From Gnetum montanum (Eukaryota > Streptophyta > Gnetopsida > Gnetales > Gnetaceae), in assembly GCA_015680685.1 (NCBI GenBank), contig MNCI01020641.1, forward strand, positions 146,465-210,464: a stretch of DNA of 64,000 bases, given 5' to 3'. Positions 35,730 to 48,822 of this stretch are shown one piece after another. The notes under the pieces were generated by a model, which was not told where the DNA came from, made no database searches, and saw nothing but the letters and a program-made list of their open reading frames with translations. The position numbers and the translations under genes are program-made. The number at the start of each line of letters is the position of its first letter. Position 1 is the stretch's first letter.

Positions 35730-38700
35730 GTGGCTAGTGCCTCTGAACTTCAAACTGCCTCCACCGTTCCACCACTCGAGCAGCCTTCAAACCAAACGCC
35801 ATCCAACGTACAAATGGTCATGCTCACACACGCAGTGATTGACTGGATAAAGGCAGGTCATCTTCTCCACAAATTGACTAATCTGGGGAGTCCCCTCATC
35901 TATCTTCATATGGCAGGGAATGAGCCATGTAAAGCTCTTCTGGACTCGAGGTCAGGTGTCAATTTGATTTCTCATGACATGTACAAGAATTGGAACCTAC
36001 CGCCGTTAAAGAAGAGCAATATTCAGCTCAAGCTAGTAGACCAATCCATCACTTTCCCTTTGGGATTGGTGGAGGACATTGTGACCACTATTTGTGGATG
36101 GTCTTATCCTACTGATTTCCTTATCATCCGTGTGAAGAATTGCAAGGGGAAATTTCCTATCATAATGGGAAGAGCTTAGCTGAGCACGGTGGATGCAAGA
36201 TTAGGACTCTGAGATCTTTCTCTTGAAATCTCAAAGGAAAATCCTTTTGGAAAGATTGAGAAGAAGCGTGTCCATGCATCACATATAGTGACTCAGGGTG
36301 CAATTGTGTGTAGTAGTTATGGTCCGCTAAGCGGACATCCATTCAAGCATGCAGTCGGTGTACAAAAGAATCATCGGTTCAACAGTGCCTATACGTAGCA
36401 GCCACCAACCAAGAGGGTACCCAGTGGCTGATAGTTGATCCTGCTAGCAGCACATTGTGCATGGAACTATCTGAGGGGCTTGTACAAGCCTACGTAGAAA
36501 GCATGGATGAAATGGAAGAGGTTCATCAACAAGTCTCCACAGTTGATGATCATGATGATTAGGGAAAGCTGCAAATCCCTTAAAGCTTTAAACAAGAGCC
36601 CCTAGAGCTCAAGTCCTTACCGGCCCACTTAGAATATGCATTTTTGCAAAATAGAAAGCCGATAATTATCAATGCCACCCTTGCTCTTGAACAAAAGAAA
36701 AAGTTGCTGAAGGTGGTAAACAAATGGGAAGCTACGTTTGCATGGTCATATCCTGAGTTAACTGGAGTTGATCCTAGGGTTTTCCAGCATTATATTTATA
36801 TTGACCCCTCCATGAAGCCACGACGACAACCACAAAGGCGATTGAACCCCAAGTTGAAGCAGGTCGTCAAAGATGAAATCGAGCAGTTGCTAAAGGTGGG
36901 GTTCATCTATTCCATCGTCGATAGCGAATGGGTCAATCCATTCATTATTCTACCAAAAAAAGGTGCCAAATGGAGGGTCTGTATAGATTTCTAATTGCTT
37001 AATGTGGCTACCTTTAAGGATCACTTCCCACTTCCATTTGTGGACTAGGTGTTGAACACCATTGCAGGGCACCGTTATTATAGCTTTTTGGATGGCTATA
37101 ATGGCTATAACCAAATCCAAATTGCACCAGAGGACCAGGCCAAAACAACTTTCACAAGTCCATGGGGGACTTTCGCATACAAGAAGATGCCTTTTGGCCT
37201 GTGTAATGCGCCTACCACTTTCCAACGCCTTGTCCTCAGCATCTTCCAGCAACAAATTGGCAATGGGGTAGAAGTCTTCATGGATGACTTCTCTACCTAT
37301 GGGGCTTGGACTACCTTGAGTAAGTTCTAAAAATGTGTGTAGACACTAATCTGTGGCTAAATTGGCAGAAAATCCAATTAATGGTCCAATAAGGCATTGT
37401 GCTGGGGCATTGCATCTCACAAACAGGGATTAGCGTGGATCCTGAAAAGATCAGAGTCATCCAAGGAATCACCCGACAACCAAGCACTATAAAAGATGTT
37501 TGGTCATTCCTTGGTCACACTGGTTACTATCGGTGCTTCATTAAAAATTTCTCGAAGGTCGCCAAGCCGTTGGTAGAATTCACAAAGAAAGATGCTCCGT
37601 TCATCTGGACCAAGGAATGTGAATCTGAATTCCAATTGCTTAAAAAAAACTCATAGAGACTCCAGTTCTACAAGCACCTGATTGGTCTAGGCCCTTCCAC
37701 ATCATGACGGATGCATCTAATTATGCCTTGGGAGCCGTGCTTACATAGTGTGATGATAAAAAACGTCCATACTATATCCACTGTGCAAGCCGTAGCATTG
37801 TGGGTGCTCAGCTTAACTACACCACCACCAAAAAGGAGTTGATGGCGGTGGTGTTCGCCTTGGAAAAATTTTGACACTATGTGCTTGGATACAAGGTGCT
37901 TGTGCATAGTGACCATAGTGCTATCTGGTTCCTGATGAACAAACCAACGGTGAGCCCTCGCATCATCCGATGGCTGGTGATTCTTTAGGAATTTGACCTC
38001 ACCATGGTAGACAGGAAAGGAACCAAGAATGTGGTTGTTGACCACTTGTCTCAGTTACGATGGAGGACACAGAAGAAGAGGAGTCCCTCTTTGACCAATT
38101 CCCTAATGAACTTCTCTTTGCAAGAGTGGTCGATCCACAAGTGCCCTAAGAATCACCTTGGTTTAACCACATCCTCATCTACCTCACCACTCAAGAATTG
38201 CCAAAGGAGTAGAACCATCGGTAGAAACAACAGTTTTTCCATAAAGCCAAGCGCTTCATGGAAATCAATGGTCATCTTTACAAGGTGTGTGCAGATGGCC
38301 TAGTTCAATGGTGTGTCCTTGATAATGATACGCTGCACGTCCTCCAACATGCTCATGAGGGCCCTTGTGGGGGCCACTATGCTAGACGTGGCATAGCCAT
38401 TAAGATCCTACTTGCAGGATATTACTAGCCCACAATCTTTAGGGATGCACAATGGTTCGCCCACTCCTGCGAACGATGCTAGAGAGACGGTGGGATAACT
38501 ACACGGTTGGAGGGATCTCAACAGTGGATCCAACCACTGGAGCCCTTCGACATCTAGGGCATCGACTTCATGGGGCCCATCACACCCCTGTCCAATGGAA
38601 AGGCATACATCATCGTAGTTGTGGACTACTACACAAAGTGGGTAGAGGTGGCAGCCGTTGTCAATTGTTCTTCAAACACCATCGCATGATTTTTCCAACA

Positions 38701-39420
38701 ACAAATCTTCAATAGGTTTGGAGTGCCATGTGCGCTCATCTAAGATAATGGCACTCATTTTATTGGTGTCACTTTTCGAAAACTCATGCAACACTTGGGG
38801 GTCACCCATAAATTTACAACACCCTATCATCCCCAAGCCAACGGGTAGGCTGAAGTCACCAATAGGGAGATCACCAAGATCCTCACTTGAACCATCAGCA
38901 AATATAAGAGGGATTGGAGCACCAAACTTAACAATGCCCTTTGGGCCTATCACTCCACTTGGAAAGTTCCTATAGGGCACTCTCCCTATGAGTTAGTGTA
39001 CGGTAAGCTACTAAAACTTCCAATCTAGGTAGAACTTCGGACACTCTCCACAGCTAGTGACTTAGGCCTTGACCTACCGCTAGCACAACGTGAACGACTT
39101 ATCAACTTAAGTGTGCTAGATGAGAATCAATTAGTGGCCCTGTCTTCAAATGAGATCCACAAGGCCTACAACAAAAAATGACATGACCTTAGGATTCGGA
39201 AGGTCACATTCCAATGTCGAGACAAGGTGTTGTATTGGAATCCTTCACATGTACCACAATTGAACAAGTTTCAAACATTGTGGGAGGGACCTTACATTGT
39301 CTTCGAAACCTTCCCATTCGAGGCCTTGCTTATCCACAAACTTGAGGACCCCACAAAAACATAGTTGGTCAACCGACAACAACTGAAACCTTTCCGTGAA
39401 CTCCACCTAACCAGTGCTAC
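35730..39420 (+). pseudogene. Element A pol pseudogene (PR-RT-RNase H-IN)
   Basis: A protease-like domain at 35730-36179 carries ALLDSRSGVNLIS, where DSG is expected, so the active site is altered. RT spans about 36640-37320: WVNPFIILPKKGAKWRVCID, FLDGYNGYNQIQIAPEDQ, KKMPFGLCNAPTTFQ and an intact catalytic EVFMDDFSTYG near 37270-37300. RNase H follows (MTDASNYALGAVL near 37705-37743; VDRKGTKNVVVDHLSQ near 38010-38055). The integrase has the HHCC finger region (HEGPCGGHYARR, CERCQRDGG, 38350-38500) and core (FMGPITPLS, VVDYYTKWVE). The C-terminal LVYGKLLKLPI region is at 38990-39420. In-frame stops, mostly TAG, and frameshifts inactivate it. The order and motifs place it in the Athila lineage. 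Confidence 0.88.
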
Positions 39421-39660
39421 CACCTCATCATCACTAGGACAACCTCATTCCATCTTTCGCGTCTCCTCCTTTCCACCCAGTCATGGGGGAGATCTCCATC
39501 CATGCTAATCCATTCCACTATGCCTCTCACTATTTTTGGAATTTCTTTTTGTTTTACACTTTTTTGTTTTTCAACATCATTCATACGTTTGCCAATTCTT
39601 GTCCCATGCGATATCGCGTCCCATGCGATATCGCGTCCCATGCGATATCACGTCCCACCA
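39421..39660 (+). mobile_element. Truncated 3' end of element A
   Basis: Sequence after pol (CCAGTCATGGGGGAGATCTC at 39478) matches element B at 59876 and stays similar to about 39598. It then passes into three 17-bp units of TCCCATGCGATATCGCG and leaves the element. No 3' LTR of A is found downstream, so the 3' untranslated part and most of the LTR are deleted. Confidence 0.6.
39602..39656 (+). repeat. 17-bp GATATC tandem repeat, three copies
   Basis: Units TCCCATGCGATATCGCG at 39602-39618 and 39619-39635, and a third with one change (GATATCACG) at 39636-39652, then TCCC. The core GCGATATCGC is the same as in the LTR arrays of element B and at 1-93, but no LTR follows it here. Confidence 0.9.
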
Positions 39661-41479
39661 CTAGGCAACAATTAACTGGGTACCAATCATAGGTAATGTG
39701 AATAAGTTTGATGGTCAACCAAAATCCTCAAAAGTCCTACCAACCTCCAAAGCATCCAAAAGAATTCCAAGACAATCAAAGAATTTCATAGACTTGAAAA
39801 TACATCAAAATATGCCAAATCTTAGATGAAAATTATAGCTAACATAAGTAAGTTTAGACCCCTACCAGGCTCCTCAAAAGTCCTATCAAATGATCTTGAA
39901 GTGGTTAAATGAATGTGGTGATGTGGATCTAGCCTCATCAAATCCTTAGGAAAGAAATCCCAAATTTTTTTAAAAAAAGATCTCTAATCTTGCTTACAAA
40001 ATTGAAATTACTACAAAAGAAAATGAAAGTATATTCCAAGGATAAACAAGTACTCAAGATCCTCCCATCACTCCCTCTCACACAAGGCTCAAAACCATAT
40101 AAGAATGACTTTCCATACTCACTCACACAATGGTTAAAGATGGCTTGCAATAAGAGTATTCAAGATGAGCTCAACTATCCTCTCTTAAGAAACTCTTAAG
40201 CTACCTTATCTATAAATGATCTTTAAACATTTGATGCTAGAATTTGTCCCTCTTTTTGTGACCTTTCACCTCCATTAATTTTTCAAATTCAAATATGTGT
40301 CAATTGGAATTCACCCCTAAAATTGCTTTGTTCGTTACCAAGACAACTTGGATGTCTAAGATGTCTTGCTTAAATGCTAGAGAGTTGCAAGTGAGACATC
40401 TCTAGAGACATCTTAAGTCCCTAAGATGTCTTAACTTCTAGGGATGTCTTGGAAGACATCTATAGACTAAAGCCTAGAACACTACAACACTTCCAAATAG
40501 GTCTCCATTGATCCAAAAATGCCCTAAACTTGATGAAACATGCCAAAATACACCCAAAAAACTCATGAAAAACATATCAAAACTCATAGAAAAGATGCAT
40601 AGACATTTGAGAAATGACACATTGGACTAAGTGATGTCCTCGTCATTACTTCCATGCTTGAAAAAAAAGTCTTTTCATCAAGTAGGCTTTACACACTTGG
40701 AATGACATCAAGCCCCCACAAAGCCAAGTTGGACTCATGAACCCAAATGACATCTTTAGGCCCCTCATCACTCCAATGGATTAAGTATTCATGCTTCTTC
40801 TTACCTCTTGTGCTCACTACCTCTCATGCTAGAACATCAAAAAAGGCTAGAAGGTAAATGAGATTTCAAGAATTCACTAGAATGAGAATCACAGGGTGAT
40901 CACAACCTATGGTCACTAGCAAGAGGTTAACCATGACTCATGTTCTAGTCATGATGGAAGACCATGGATTCACCATGAGTCATAGTGCTCACCACTAGTT
41001 GAAATCACACTAAGACCTAAGTAAATAAAAGTTCAAATGAATAAAAAACTATGTTGAATTCATAAAGTAAACATGGCAAAGAAATGGAAGCATAAAAAAC
41101 CATAAATTCTTGTGTTACATGACAACCCAAAAGAATAAATTAATTCATAAAGAAAAAAGACATCAATACTTAGAACTAATTGCTATACCTTTGTTGATCT
41201 AGGCTAAACAAAAAAAGCTTTACAACACAAATTCTAAGATTCCCCAATGCACAAAAGACATTGATCAAACTAACTAAAGTGAGAAAAAGAATCATAAGTT
41301 AGATTTATGCACATACTTAGGGTTTTCAAGATGAATTCTCATAAAGATTCAATTATAAATTGCTAGCATAAACACTAAAAAAGCTTACCATGAGATTTAG
41401 TAAACATTTAGAAAGCTCAAGGTAAACTATCACAAAATAAAGCTTGCTACCACTTTTTTACCTAAAGGAAGGAGCAAGG
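39661..41479. other. Unassigned AT-rich region
   Basis: No coding sequence was recognised. It contains a cluster of AGATGTCT/AGACATCT motifs (40348-40463), described separately. It could be decayed LTR or non-coding element sequence. Confidence 0.35.
40348..40463. repeat. Cluster of AGATGTCT / AGACATCT motifs
   Basis: Seven copies of GATGTCT or its complement AGACATC lie within about 115 bp, in both orientations, often extended to AAGATGTCTT or AGAGACATCT. The spacing is irregular. The function is unknown; the form recalls the palindromic units in the LTRs, but no TATA box or LTR end was found at the right place. Confidence 0.6.
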
Positions 41480-42835
41480 GAACTGACATTGATATTACAT
41501 GTAATGCCGCAAGATTCAGTAAATGATCCTTCAAGAGGAACCACCTCTTCTTTACCTTTCTATAAGGCCTGATGATTTATATGAATCTATTACTCAGGAA
41601 ATTTTTGGAAGGTGTGTTTTGGTGTAAATTCTTGATTATTTATCTCATCCCTAAAGTTTTGATAATCATTTAAATTTGGTTTAGAAAGATCAAGGTTTAG
41701 ATGTTGTTCATGCTTGTTATTTGTTAAGCTCATTTTTGTTTGTAGAATTTATTAATTCAATGATGGTTTGTAAGGCCCTTGATATTAGTGTTTTCAATCA
41801 TCATCATGCTTTATTGATTATTCGAAAGTGGACTTTCTCTTTTAATCCAAAATCTCCTAAATTTTGAAAAGTTTCTTATTTTGTTGAATTGTTGAATCTT
41901 CCATTAATTTTTGAAAATGTTGAAGAGAATATTGTCTCTCGTATTGGGCTAATCAAGCATTCTGAAACCATCATTGCAACTAGTGGTTTTTGCAAAATTC
42001 GATATATGATTGAAGCAGATCTTGATTTGCTTAAGTGAGAAATTCTTTTATGTGCTAGCAAAATTATTTGTGTAAAAGGTTGTTTATTACGATATTCTAA
42101 AGTCATGTCACTATTGTCATCAATAAAGTTACATGTTTGATTCATGTCCTTTTATGCTACGCAAAAGGCAATGCAAGCACATCAACAATAAGCTAGTGCA
42201 ACTACTACTAAGGTTTCTTTTGCAAATGTTTTAAATCTTGCTAAGGTTTTTTCTACAGATACTATAAATGCTAAGATGATTTCTTCTATTGACATTTCAA
42301 TAGTTAGTCTACCCCTTTCTTTTACTATTGTTTAACAAAATATATCTTCAAAGAAGGTTTCAATAAAATCAATTTCAAAAAATTCTTCAATGACTAAGGG
42401 AAAACAAATACATGTTCCTAAGATTTCATAGAATTATATTGTTGATTGAGATGATTTTCAACTAGTTCTTTATAATAAAAAATTGTCAAAGATGTCTATC
42501 TATTACCAATTACATGCCACATCTTTAGAATGAACAATATGTTCAAAATGTTTTAACTACTAATAATTCGTTTGCAACTATTGGCCAAAATATAAAGATA
42601 ATATCTTTTAATAATGTTGATTCTATTGATAGGGCAGAGGCTTCCTCCTCTACCCAAGGTTAGAATGTCCAATTTCCTACCCTAGAGGAAAGGTCATTCA
42701 AAATTGGTTGTACAGATGAAAATCTAAAAAGACATAACCAAAACAATTAGGCCTTTTCTTTTTATTGATTTGGAGTTTCTCCTCTTTGTAGTACTTCTCT
42801 ACTTGTGTACTCTAGATTTTTATTTTTAATATATA
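41480..42835 (+). pseudogene. LINE-type ORF1-like remnant (DUF4283-like)
   Basis: A plus-strand frame with few stops (about 41790-42140) reads ALLIIRKWTFSFNPKSPKF, VELLNLPLIFENVEENIVSR and IGLIKHSETIIATSGFCKIR followed by YMIEADLDLLK. This fits the DUF4283 pattern of plant LINE and related ORF1 proteins: a W..F.P conserved turn, then LPL.FW...L..IG..IG, then a .RI.VE.DL block. The Cys knuckle expected next is not recognisable. Later frames (42180-42780) are Ser/Thr- and Lys-rich with stops. No reverse transcriptase follows, so it is a 5' fragment of a LINE or a captured ORF1. Confidence 0.5.
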
Positions 42836-44080
42836 TATTGGGTCCACCCCCCTTAACAATCACATATGAGCATGGGCTACCATCCACCCAACTTGTTCTT
42901 AGCAAGAAAATACCAAAAATTAATAATTATCTATAATAAATCAAAAAGCTAGAGTAAAATCATAATTTAATTTATGAAAAGAAATTTGACTTTTAAAAAA
43001 TAATTAATTATAATATTTAGAGTAAAAATATATATTAAAAGATAAGGTGACAAAAGATGTCATAAAATGGTAATGAAAGTTTGAGAAGGGCCACACTGCT
43101 TAGAAAATGAATCAAAAATAGAAAAGCCAATCATGAACTATAGAGTTAGGAGTACAATGTATTATGGTGTTTTTGGTAATATCTGAACAAATCAACCAAA
43201 TTTGGAGCTATAATATCTCATCTATGTCTAATGTCCTTCAATCCAAGACATAGGAGACCATTTTGGTATTCATTTTCAATGCTATTTATACTACATAATC
43301 AACATATTTGTTCTTCACAAGGAATTTTGAGTCATCTACTTGTTTTAATTCTCAAATGATAAGATGCCATTCATGCTTTACTACGAGTGCACCATAAATA
43401 ATGACAGATAGCAGTAGATATATAGTTTTCCTTTGAATTAAAATTTCCTTAGATACTATTCAAATAAAAATATTTTTTTTCTTCTACATTTTCTTAAATT
43501 TTTTGAAATAATGCATGTTTTACTAATTTAAAAACTTGCTTAGCATCAGAAGTTTAACCCTAATATAAATACCCCTTAAACAGAAAAGTGTTCTATTGCC
43601 AACAATGTGTTTGAAATATTTTAACCATCGTCTGTATACTAAAACTGGAAAGTTCTTCACATATACAAAAACTCGTGTGCCCTAAAGAGGCAAAAACAAA
43701 TTACATGGAAACTATGGACGGGCTGCATTATTCCAAATGAAATGTTTGCATCAGTTATTAGGCCACACATGGATAAGTCCATGTAGTTGATGAAACCTTT
43801 TCTCATGAGAGCCCAATTTTTAGTTTTCCGAGCATTCCAACAAACTTCATAATAGGCTTTAAATGTGATTCAGACTTGCAACCTATTATATATCATATGG
43901 TATACTTGCCGAGGGATACTCTCACTAACAGTTTTGTTTGTCAGTTTCGTTAAATCTTGTAATATATTTCACTCGACAAAAATTCAGTTTTACAAATACG
44001 ATAGTACATGTCCCACTGCGGATTCATACATATTAATCGGTGCGACCAAATTTACAATGAAGTAAATGCTCTACCTGAAT
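42836..44080. other. Intergenic region downstream of the TAB2-like gene
   Basis: No coding sequence is apparent. The segment 43047-43152 is about 80 percent alike by eye to 30196-30302, a dispersed repeat of unknown class. The 3' UTR of the TAB2-like gene probably lies in about 43850-44144. Confidence 0.4.
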
Positions 44081-44144
44081 CAGGCTTTCTGGGTGAAAAA
44101 CATATACAAAGGCCCTACCGCTTGAGTGTCATAGTATAGAAAAA

Positions 44145-47100
44145 TTAAATTGGTGGGTTTGGAACATCCAAAATAAGCCAAAATCCTAAGCAGGATTCTG
44201 AATCCAGGGAATCTTGTATGGCCAAGAAGTGCAATCCGCCACATGCTTTTTTGGTTTTTTCCCAAGCCTCTGCCTCCAGATCTGTCTCTATGCTTTTCTT
44301 ATAAAATGCATATTTCCACCTCTTTGACACCCCTGCTGATAATGTCAAGCACCTACTCTGCTGGTCTACGTCAATTGAAGATATTTCTAGTGCATTGGTG
44401 CAAGCTGCATGTATCAGAAGTATAAACTTCTAAAATGTTAAGGTAGCAGTCTAGTGTTTGTGTAAAGAGCTTCTTCGATGAATAAATATATGATTGAAAA
44501 CCCAGAAAAAAGAAACTCAATAGACTTGCATGCTCAGTAGAAAACAGAGAAGTTTTGAATAACTACCAAACGAAGTACAATAGATCAGCACAAACAATCA
44601 GACGTTGAACAAAACATTATTACAGAAAATGGACATCCCATTCAGTTATGGTACCTAACTTCACCGGAACCAATACAAACAAACAACAAAAGAATTACAT
44701 TATTTTTGTCAGCTTAGGAGTGCATGGTTTCAACTTAAGGTTAGTTTCACATGGTAACTCCATGAATCTCTAGCAAAAATGTTAATTGTAGATATTTGCA
44801 GAGTTCACACTTCCCACAACATCACACGATGGTACTAATAGAATAATAGATATGTTATGAATCTCACAAATCATCCATTCACAGTTTGTCGTAATTGTAA
44901 ATATGAGGTGTTGCTCAGTTTATAGGAATTGTTACTACATTCACTGATTCTGCTAAAGTTTCTTAGATCTAGCACATATGATTTGCACATTGAGAAGAAA
45001 GTAATCAAATTCACTTGAGCACAACAAAAGAAAACAGAACTAAAACATAATTTATTAGAGTCAAACCCCAAACCAATGAATACCCTTAAAATCAATAATA
45101 AATATAATGTTTTGCTTGCCTTTGCTTGGATTATTTGTTAAGCATTAAACTATGATATATCACCCTTCTTCATCATATTCCTAGGCCTAAACCCAGCAAT
45201 GTGTAATTGCTTGAATGGTAAAAGGCCATGACTTTGAAGAATACAATTCATTTGTCACTGCACCAGCACAAACCGTTGGATATCTGAAATTCTCTATTCT
45301 TTTGGGGTGTATACGGTTTTTAGTTTCCTGAGATTCACATATGTCGACTATTTTTCAATCCAGAAGAGGTGGAACCCTCCATTTCATACTGCCCTTTCCA
45401 GAATGTTACAGAGATTGTAGCATCTAATTTGTAGGCTGCGTAGGACACCATTGGTGTGGCTGTGCCTGGTTGGGGTTCCCACAGAATAGCCAAAATTATT
45501 ATCGGGGATTTCTGCTATTCAATTAAGCAGTTGAATAATTGGAATCCGCTAGAAGTAATATTGCTCAAGGATTTAGATTCTTGGTGAAAATAAAGGTGCA
45601 TATGTTTCACCTTTCAGGAAATTGATTATATTGGTGCAAGTTAACTAGAACTGGAGAACGGCATAATTGTTACATCACAAGAAAAGTCTTAGTTTGGTTA
45701 TATCATTATTACAACACATTTAAGTTAACTAATTTTCTATCAAAATGTTGCAAACGTTCGATTTGTATTTTAATCATTAAAAAAATGGCCCAGCAGATGT
45801 ATCTCAAAAAAGTCATTGATTGTAACCATCTTTTTAACAAACAGTAGCTCTTATTTTGTGTAAGAACAAGAATACAAGAATATTTTTAAATGAAGAAATT
45901 CAAATAGATGATAGAGTTCTTTTAACAGCCATGGTATCCCACCTGCCAAAGCTAATGCCCGCGAAGAAGCAACAGCAAGACCTGGTATTATAGTCTCATT
46001 TGCAAGATTGATATTCAACACCTCCAAATCTAGAACACTTCCAAAGACAGACCCTTGTTGAACAGTAGCTATCTCTTGTTGCAAAGCTACAATGCAAAAG
46101 AATAGAAGAGGCGTTAACAAAAAAAATTCTTTAAAACTTCTTTTCAGAAAACAAAACCATGTTAATAGATAGTAAAATTAACAAGATTTGTTAATTAAGG
46201 GAAATTCCCATTTCCTCAAACTTTTATTTGTTCAATGATGAAAAGAAAGGCACTCCCAAATACCTTCATGTAATGCAGAAAGGGTGAAGAATTTTACTTG
46301 CTAAACTTTTTCAAACAAATACAAAGCGGAAACAATCCGCAGCGAAGATCTTAAAAAGAATGCAAATTATTTAAATGTCAAAATCCAATTGCATCTAAGA
46401 TATGGTTAACAGTGCACAAATTGGTTCCATCACCAAACAATTGAAATGGTCAATGGATAAGGATTCTACAAAAAGAGAGAATATGTAGACTTCACCTATA
46501 TGTCACGATCAAAGACAGGTACCACGTTTTCTTCAAATGTTTAATTAGAGGTTCTGTTTAAACAGAATTGCAGACAGTTGCAAATAATCTGGGCGTATTT
46601 TACACTTTAGCATCAGGCTACCATATTGAACAGAGTTCGAAGTCTGGGCATTTAATAAATTCAACTTCATAAATAGATATCAAATTCTTGTAATCACTGC
46701 TGTTTCTTTCATGCAACAAAAATCCATCTAGCAACCTTTTAGACTTGAAACAAACACCCATGCATTGGTTCAGGAGTCTTGGTGTGTCCTCCACATGAAA
46801 GTTTACAGTATGTTTGAGAAAACTTATTTTAAGTTTCACATCTAAAATTTGGAAATTTTTTTGGTTGAAAAAAATATACAAACAGCAACTGTGCACCTGC
46901 CTTTAAAGGTGTACGGTAAATTGCATACACTAATTTAAAAGGTATCGTTAACCGTTGCTTAGCAAGCATGCTTCTATTATTAATATCTCTGATATTCCAT
47001 GTTTGCTGCACAAAACCGAAATTGATTAAGAAACAATTGTACCACTGATGATTTAAAAAGGGGCAAAATACCTTCAAAAGGCAGTTGCACAAAGCACCAT

Positions 47101-48263
47101 TGCTCGCCTTGAAGGCTCTCTGGCAAAGCGAGTGGAAATGGATTGTCTACAGCTGGTAATGGTTTTAGCCCTTCCTGGAAACCTGGATGAGGCATATAAA
47201 CAGACTCATATCTTTCTTCTAGCCACCTGATCAAGGAAAAACACTGACAAAAGAATACGTTGAGTTAGTTACCCAACAATATTTAGTGGGGTAAAAAATC
47301 ATTATTGAAATCCAAAATCATGAATCTATTTTTGCAGTGGTAATCATTAAACATGTTTTCCTTGTGGCACCAGAATTTTGCGGTCAATTTGGCTTCAACC
47401 GTGCAGTTTAGCAACGAAATATTCCAAACCCATCTCAAACAAATAACATAGAGAGCATTTTCTAGAAATTCCCCTTGTCTTCTCCCTACTGTAGAAAACT
47501 ATGAAATTCCAAATCTGAAACATACAAATAACGGTAGGCTGTGCAGTGTAAACAAAAGGAGGAGGGGATAGTTCAGTAGTCAGTACCCTTCTGCTGGGAA
47601 CAGGCCGTATGTCAAGTTCATTGCAAGCTTTGGACACTATGGTCTGCATCTGTGACCTGCCAACCCCACATTTGAATCTCTCAAAAAACCCTAAAAAGAT
47701 TGCAAATTGCCTCGGCCAATCCACAGAAATTCAGAGGAGCATACTTCATCTGAATTTTGATTTTCTTACCGGAAGAAACGAACAAGCCGAGGCTTGGGCA
47801 CACCTAGGGTTTGAATTATGGAGGAGATGGTGTTCTTGAGAGTAATGCTGTTGATGACATTGTTGGGGAAGAACTTGGAGAACTGCAGATTCCTGCGAGC
47901 GTCGCACACCAGGAGCTCCCAAATCTTCTTGCCGCGGCTGTCCAGAATGGGCCTGGAGCAGAAATCCAATTCCCATTCTGTTATGCTTTCAGGGTCTACA
48001 TCAGCAGCAAGTATGGCCTGCTCCCCCTGCCATTGCTGCAATGCAGGTTCAGCTTCAGCATCAGTTTTGTCACTGCTGCTGCTTGTTGTCTCTAAAGCAT
48101 TACAAACATGGGCACCTGAAATTGAGCCACGTTTTACTGCAATTTGATTCGAGTAAGGAATTGTGCAAGGTCTGAGCCTGGCAAGCAGCACAGTGAAAGA
48201 GGAAGAAGAGGAGGACGATGATGATGTTGCAGTACAGGCACCCAAGTTGGGCGCAGCAGCCAT
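44145..48263 (-). CDS. ATAB2: TAB2/ATAB2-like plastid translation factor (DUF1092)
   Basis: Five coding exons on the minus strand: 48263-47770, 47656-47587, 47243-47072, 46086-45943 and 44404-44145, all with GT/AG borders in frame, giving 379 aa, close to the usual length in plants. Residues 1 to about 60 are Ala/Ser/Arg-rich with a nine-Ser run, fitting a chloroplast transit peptide. The domain follows: [20 protein letters not shown] (94-113), [87 protein letters not shown] and the end [21 protein letters not shown]. In Chlamydomonas TAB2 binds psaB mRNA, and Arabidopsis ATAB2 aids translation of photosystem I and II subunits; this gene should do the same in plastids. Introns reach 1.5 kb. 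No break was found. The first ATG is used. Confidence 0.93.
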
Positions 48264-48820
48264 GGCCAGAGCTTTTAACTTGGCTTGTGGCTGTTGCTGC
48301 TGCTGCTGCTTTATCTACTTCTTGTCATAGTTTAATCAATTGCTCAGAGGAGTCCTATCGGATGCCATGACGGATGCCATATCAGTAGTCAGCTGAGCTG
48401 ATGTATGTGCCACAGAATTCTTCTACATGTGCTTGCCCTGAGGCTCATGGTGTCTGAACGTGGACCCTTCTTTGTTGCTGTTTTGTTTTTTTGCCTGATT
48501 TTCGTGGACGTTGGGTATGCTCCATTAGGGCAGCAGAAAATGGCTTTTGGCTTTGGTTATGGGATACATGGTGTGTGCCATAGTTTTCAATTCAGATTTG
48601 GTTCATTTTATTAGGGAAGTTATTTAGTTCGTGTTTTAGGGATAATTCGTAAATAATTATAAAAATTCAGTTTTATTCATCATGTATAGAAATAATTAAA
48701 AAATCTAACACTAAAACTTATTTTATATTTAAAAAACTTAAAATTTCTTAAAATGGTAAAGTGACCATAAACATGTTTGCACTATCCATTTAGTATCAAA
48801 AATAACAACCTTAAATAATA
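48264..48820 (-). promoter_or_regulatory. 5' UTR and promoter region of the TAB2-like gene
   Basis: Directly upstream of the start codon the minus strand has a CAG-type run (complement of GCTGTTGCTGCTGCTGCTGC, about 48288-48309), probably in the leader. No TATA box was pinned down. Plus-strand ORFs in this stretch look accidental. Confidence 0.4.
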
Positions 48821-48822
48821 AG

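Noticed and set aside
36950-37255. 101-codon minus-strand ORF
   Set aside because: It is antisense to the RT domain of element A; the plus strand has clear RT motifs.
46829-47092. Minus-strand ORF within the TAB2-like gene
   Set aside because: It lies mostly in intron 3 and matches nothing in the TAB2 family; the neighbouring exon border at 47072 is well supported.
47811-48147. Plus-strand ORFs of 94-109 codons
   Set aside because: Antisense shadows of exon 1 of the TAB2-like gene, which carries the conserved [12 protein letters not shown] block on the minus strand.
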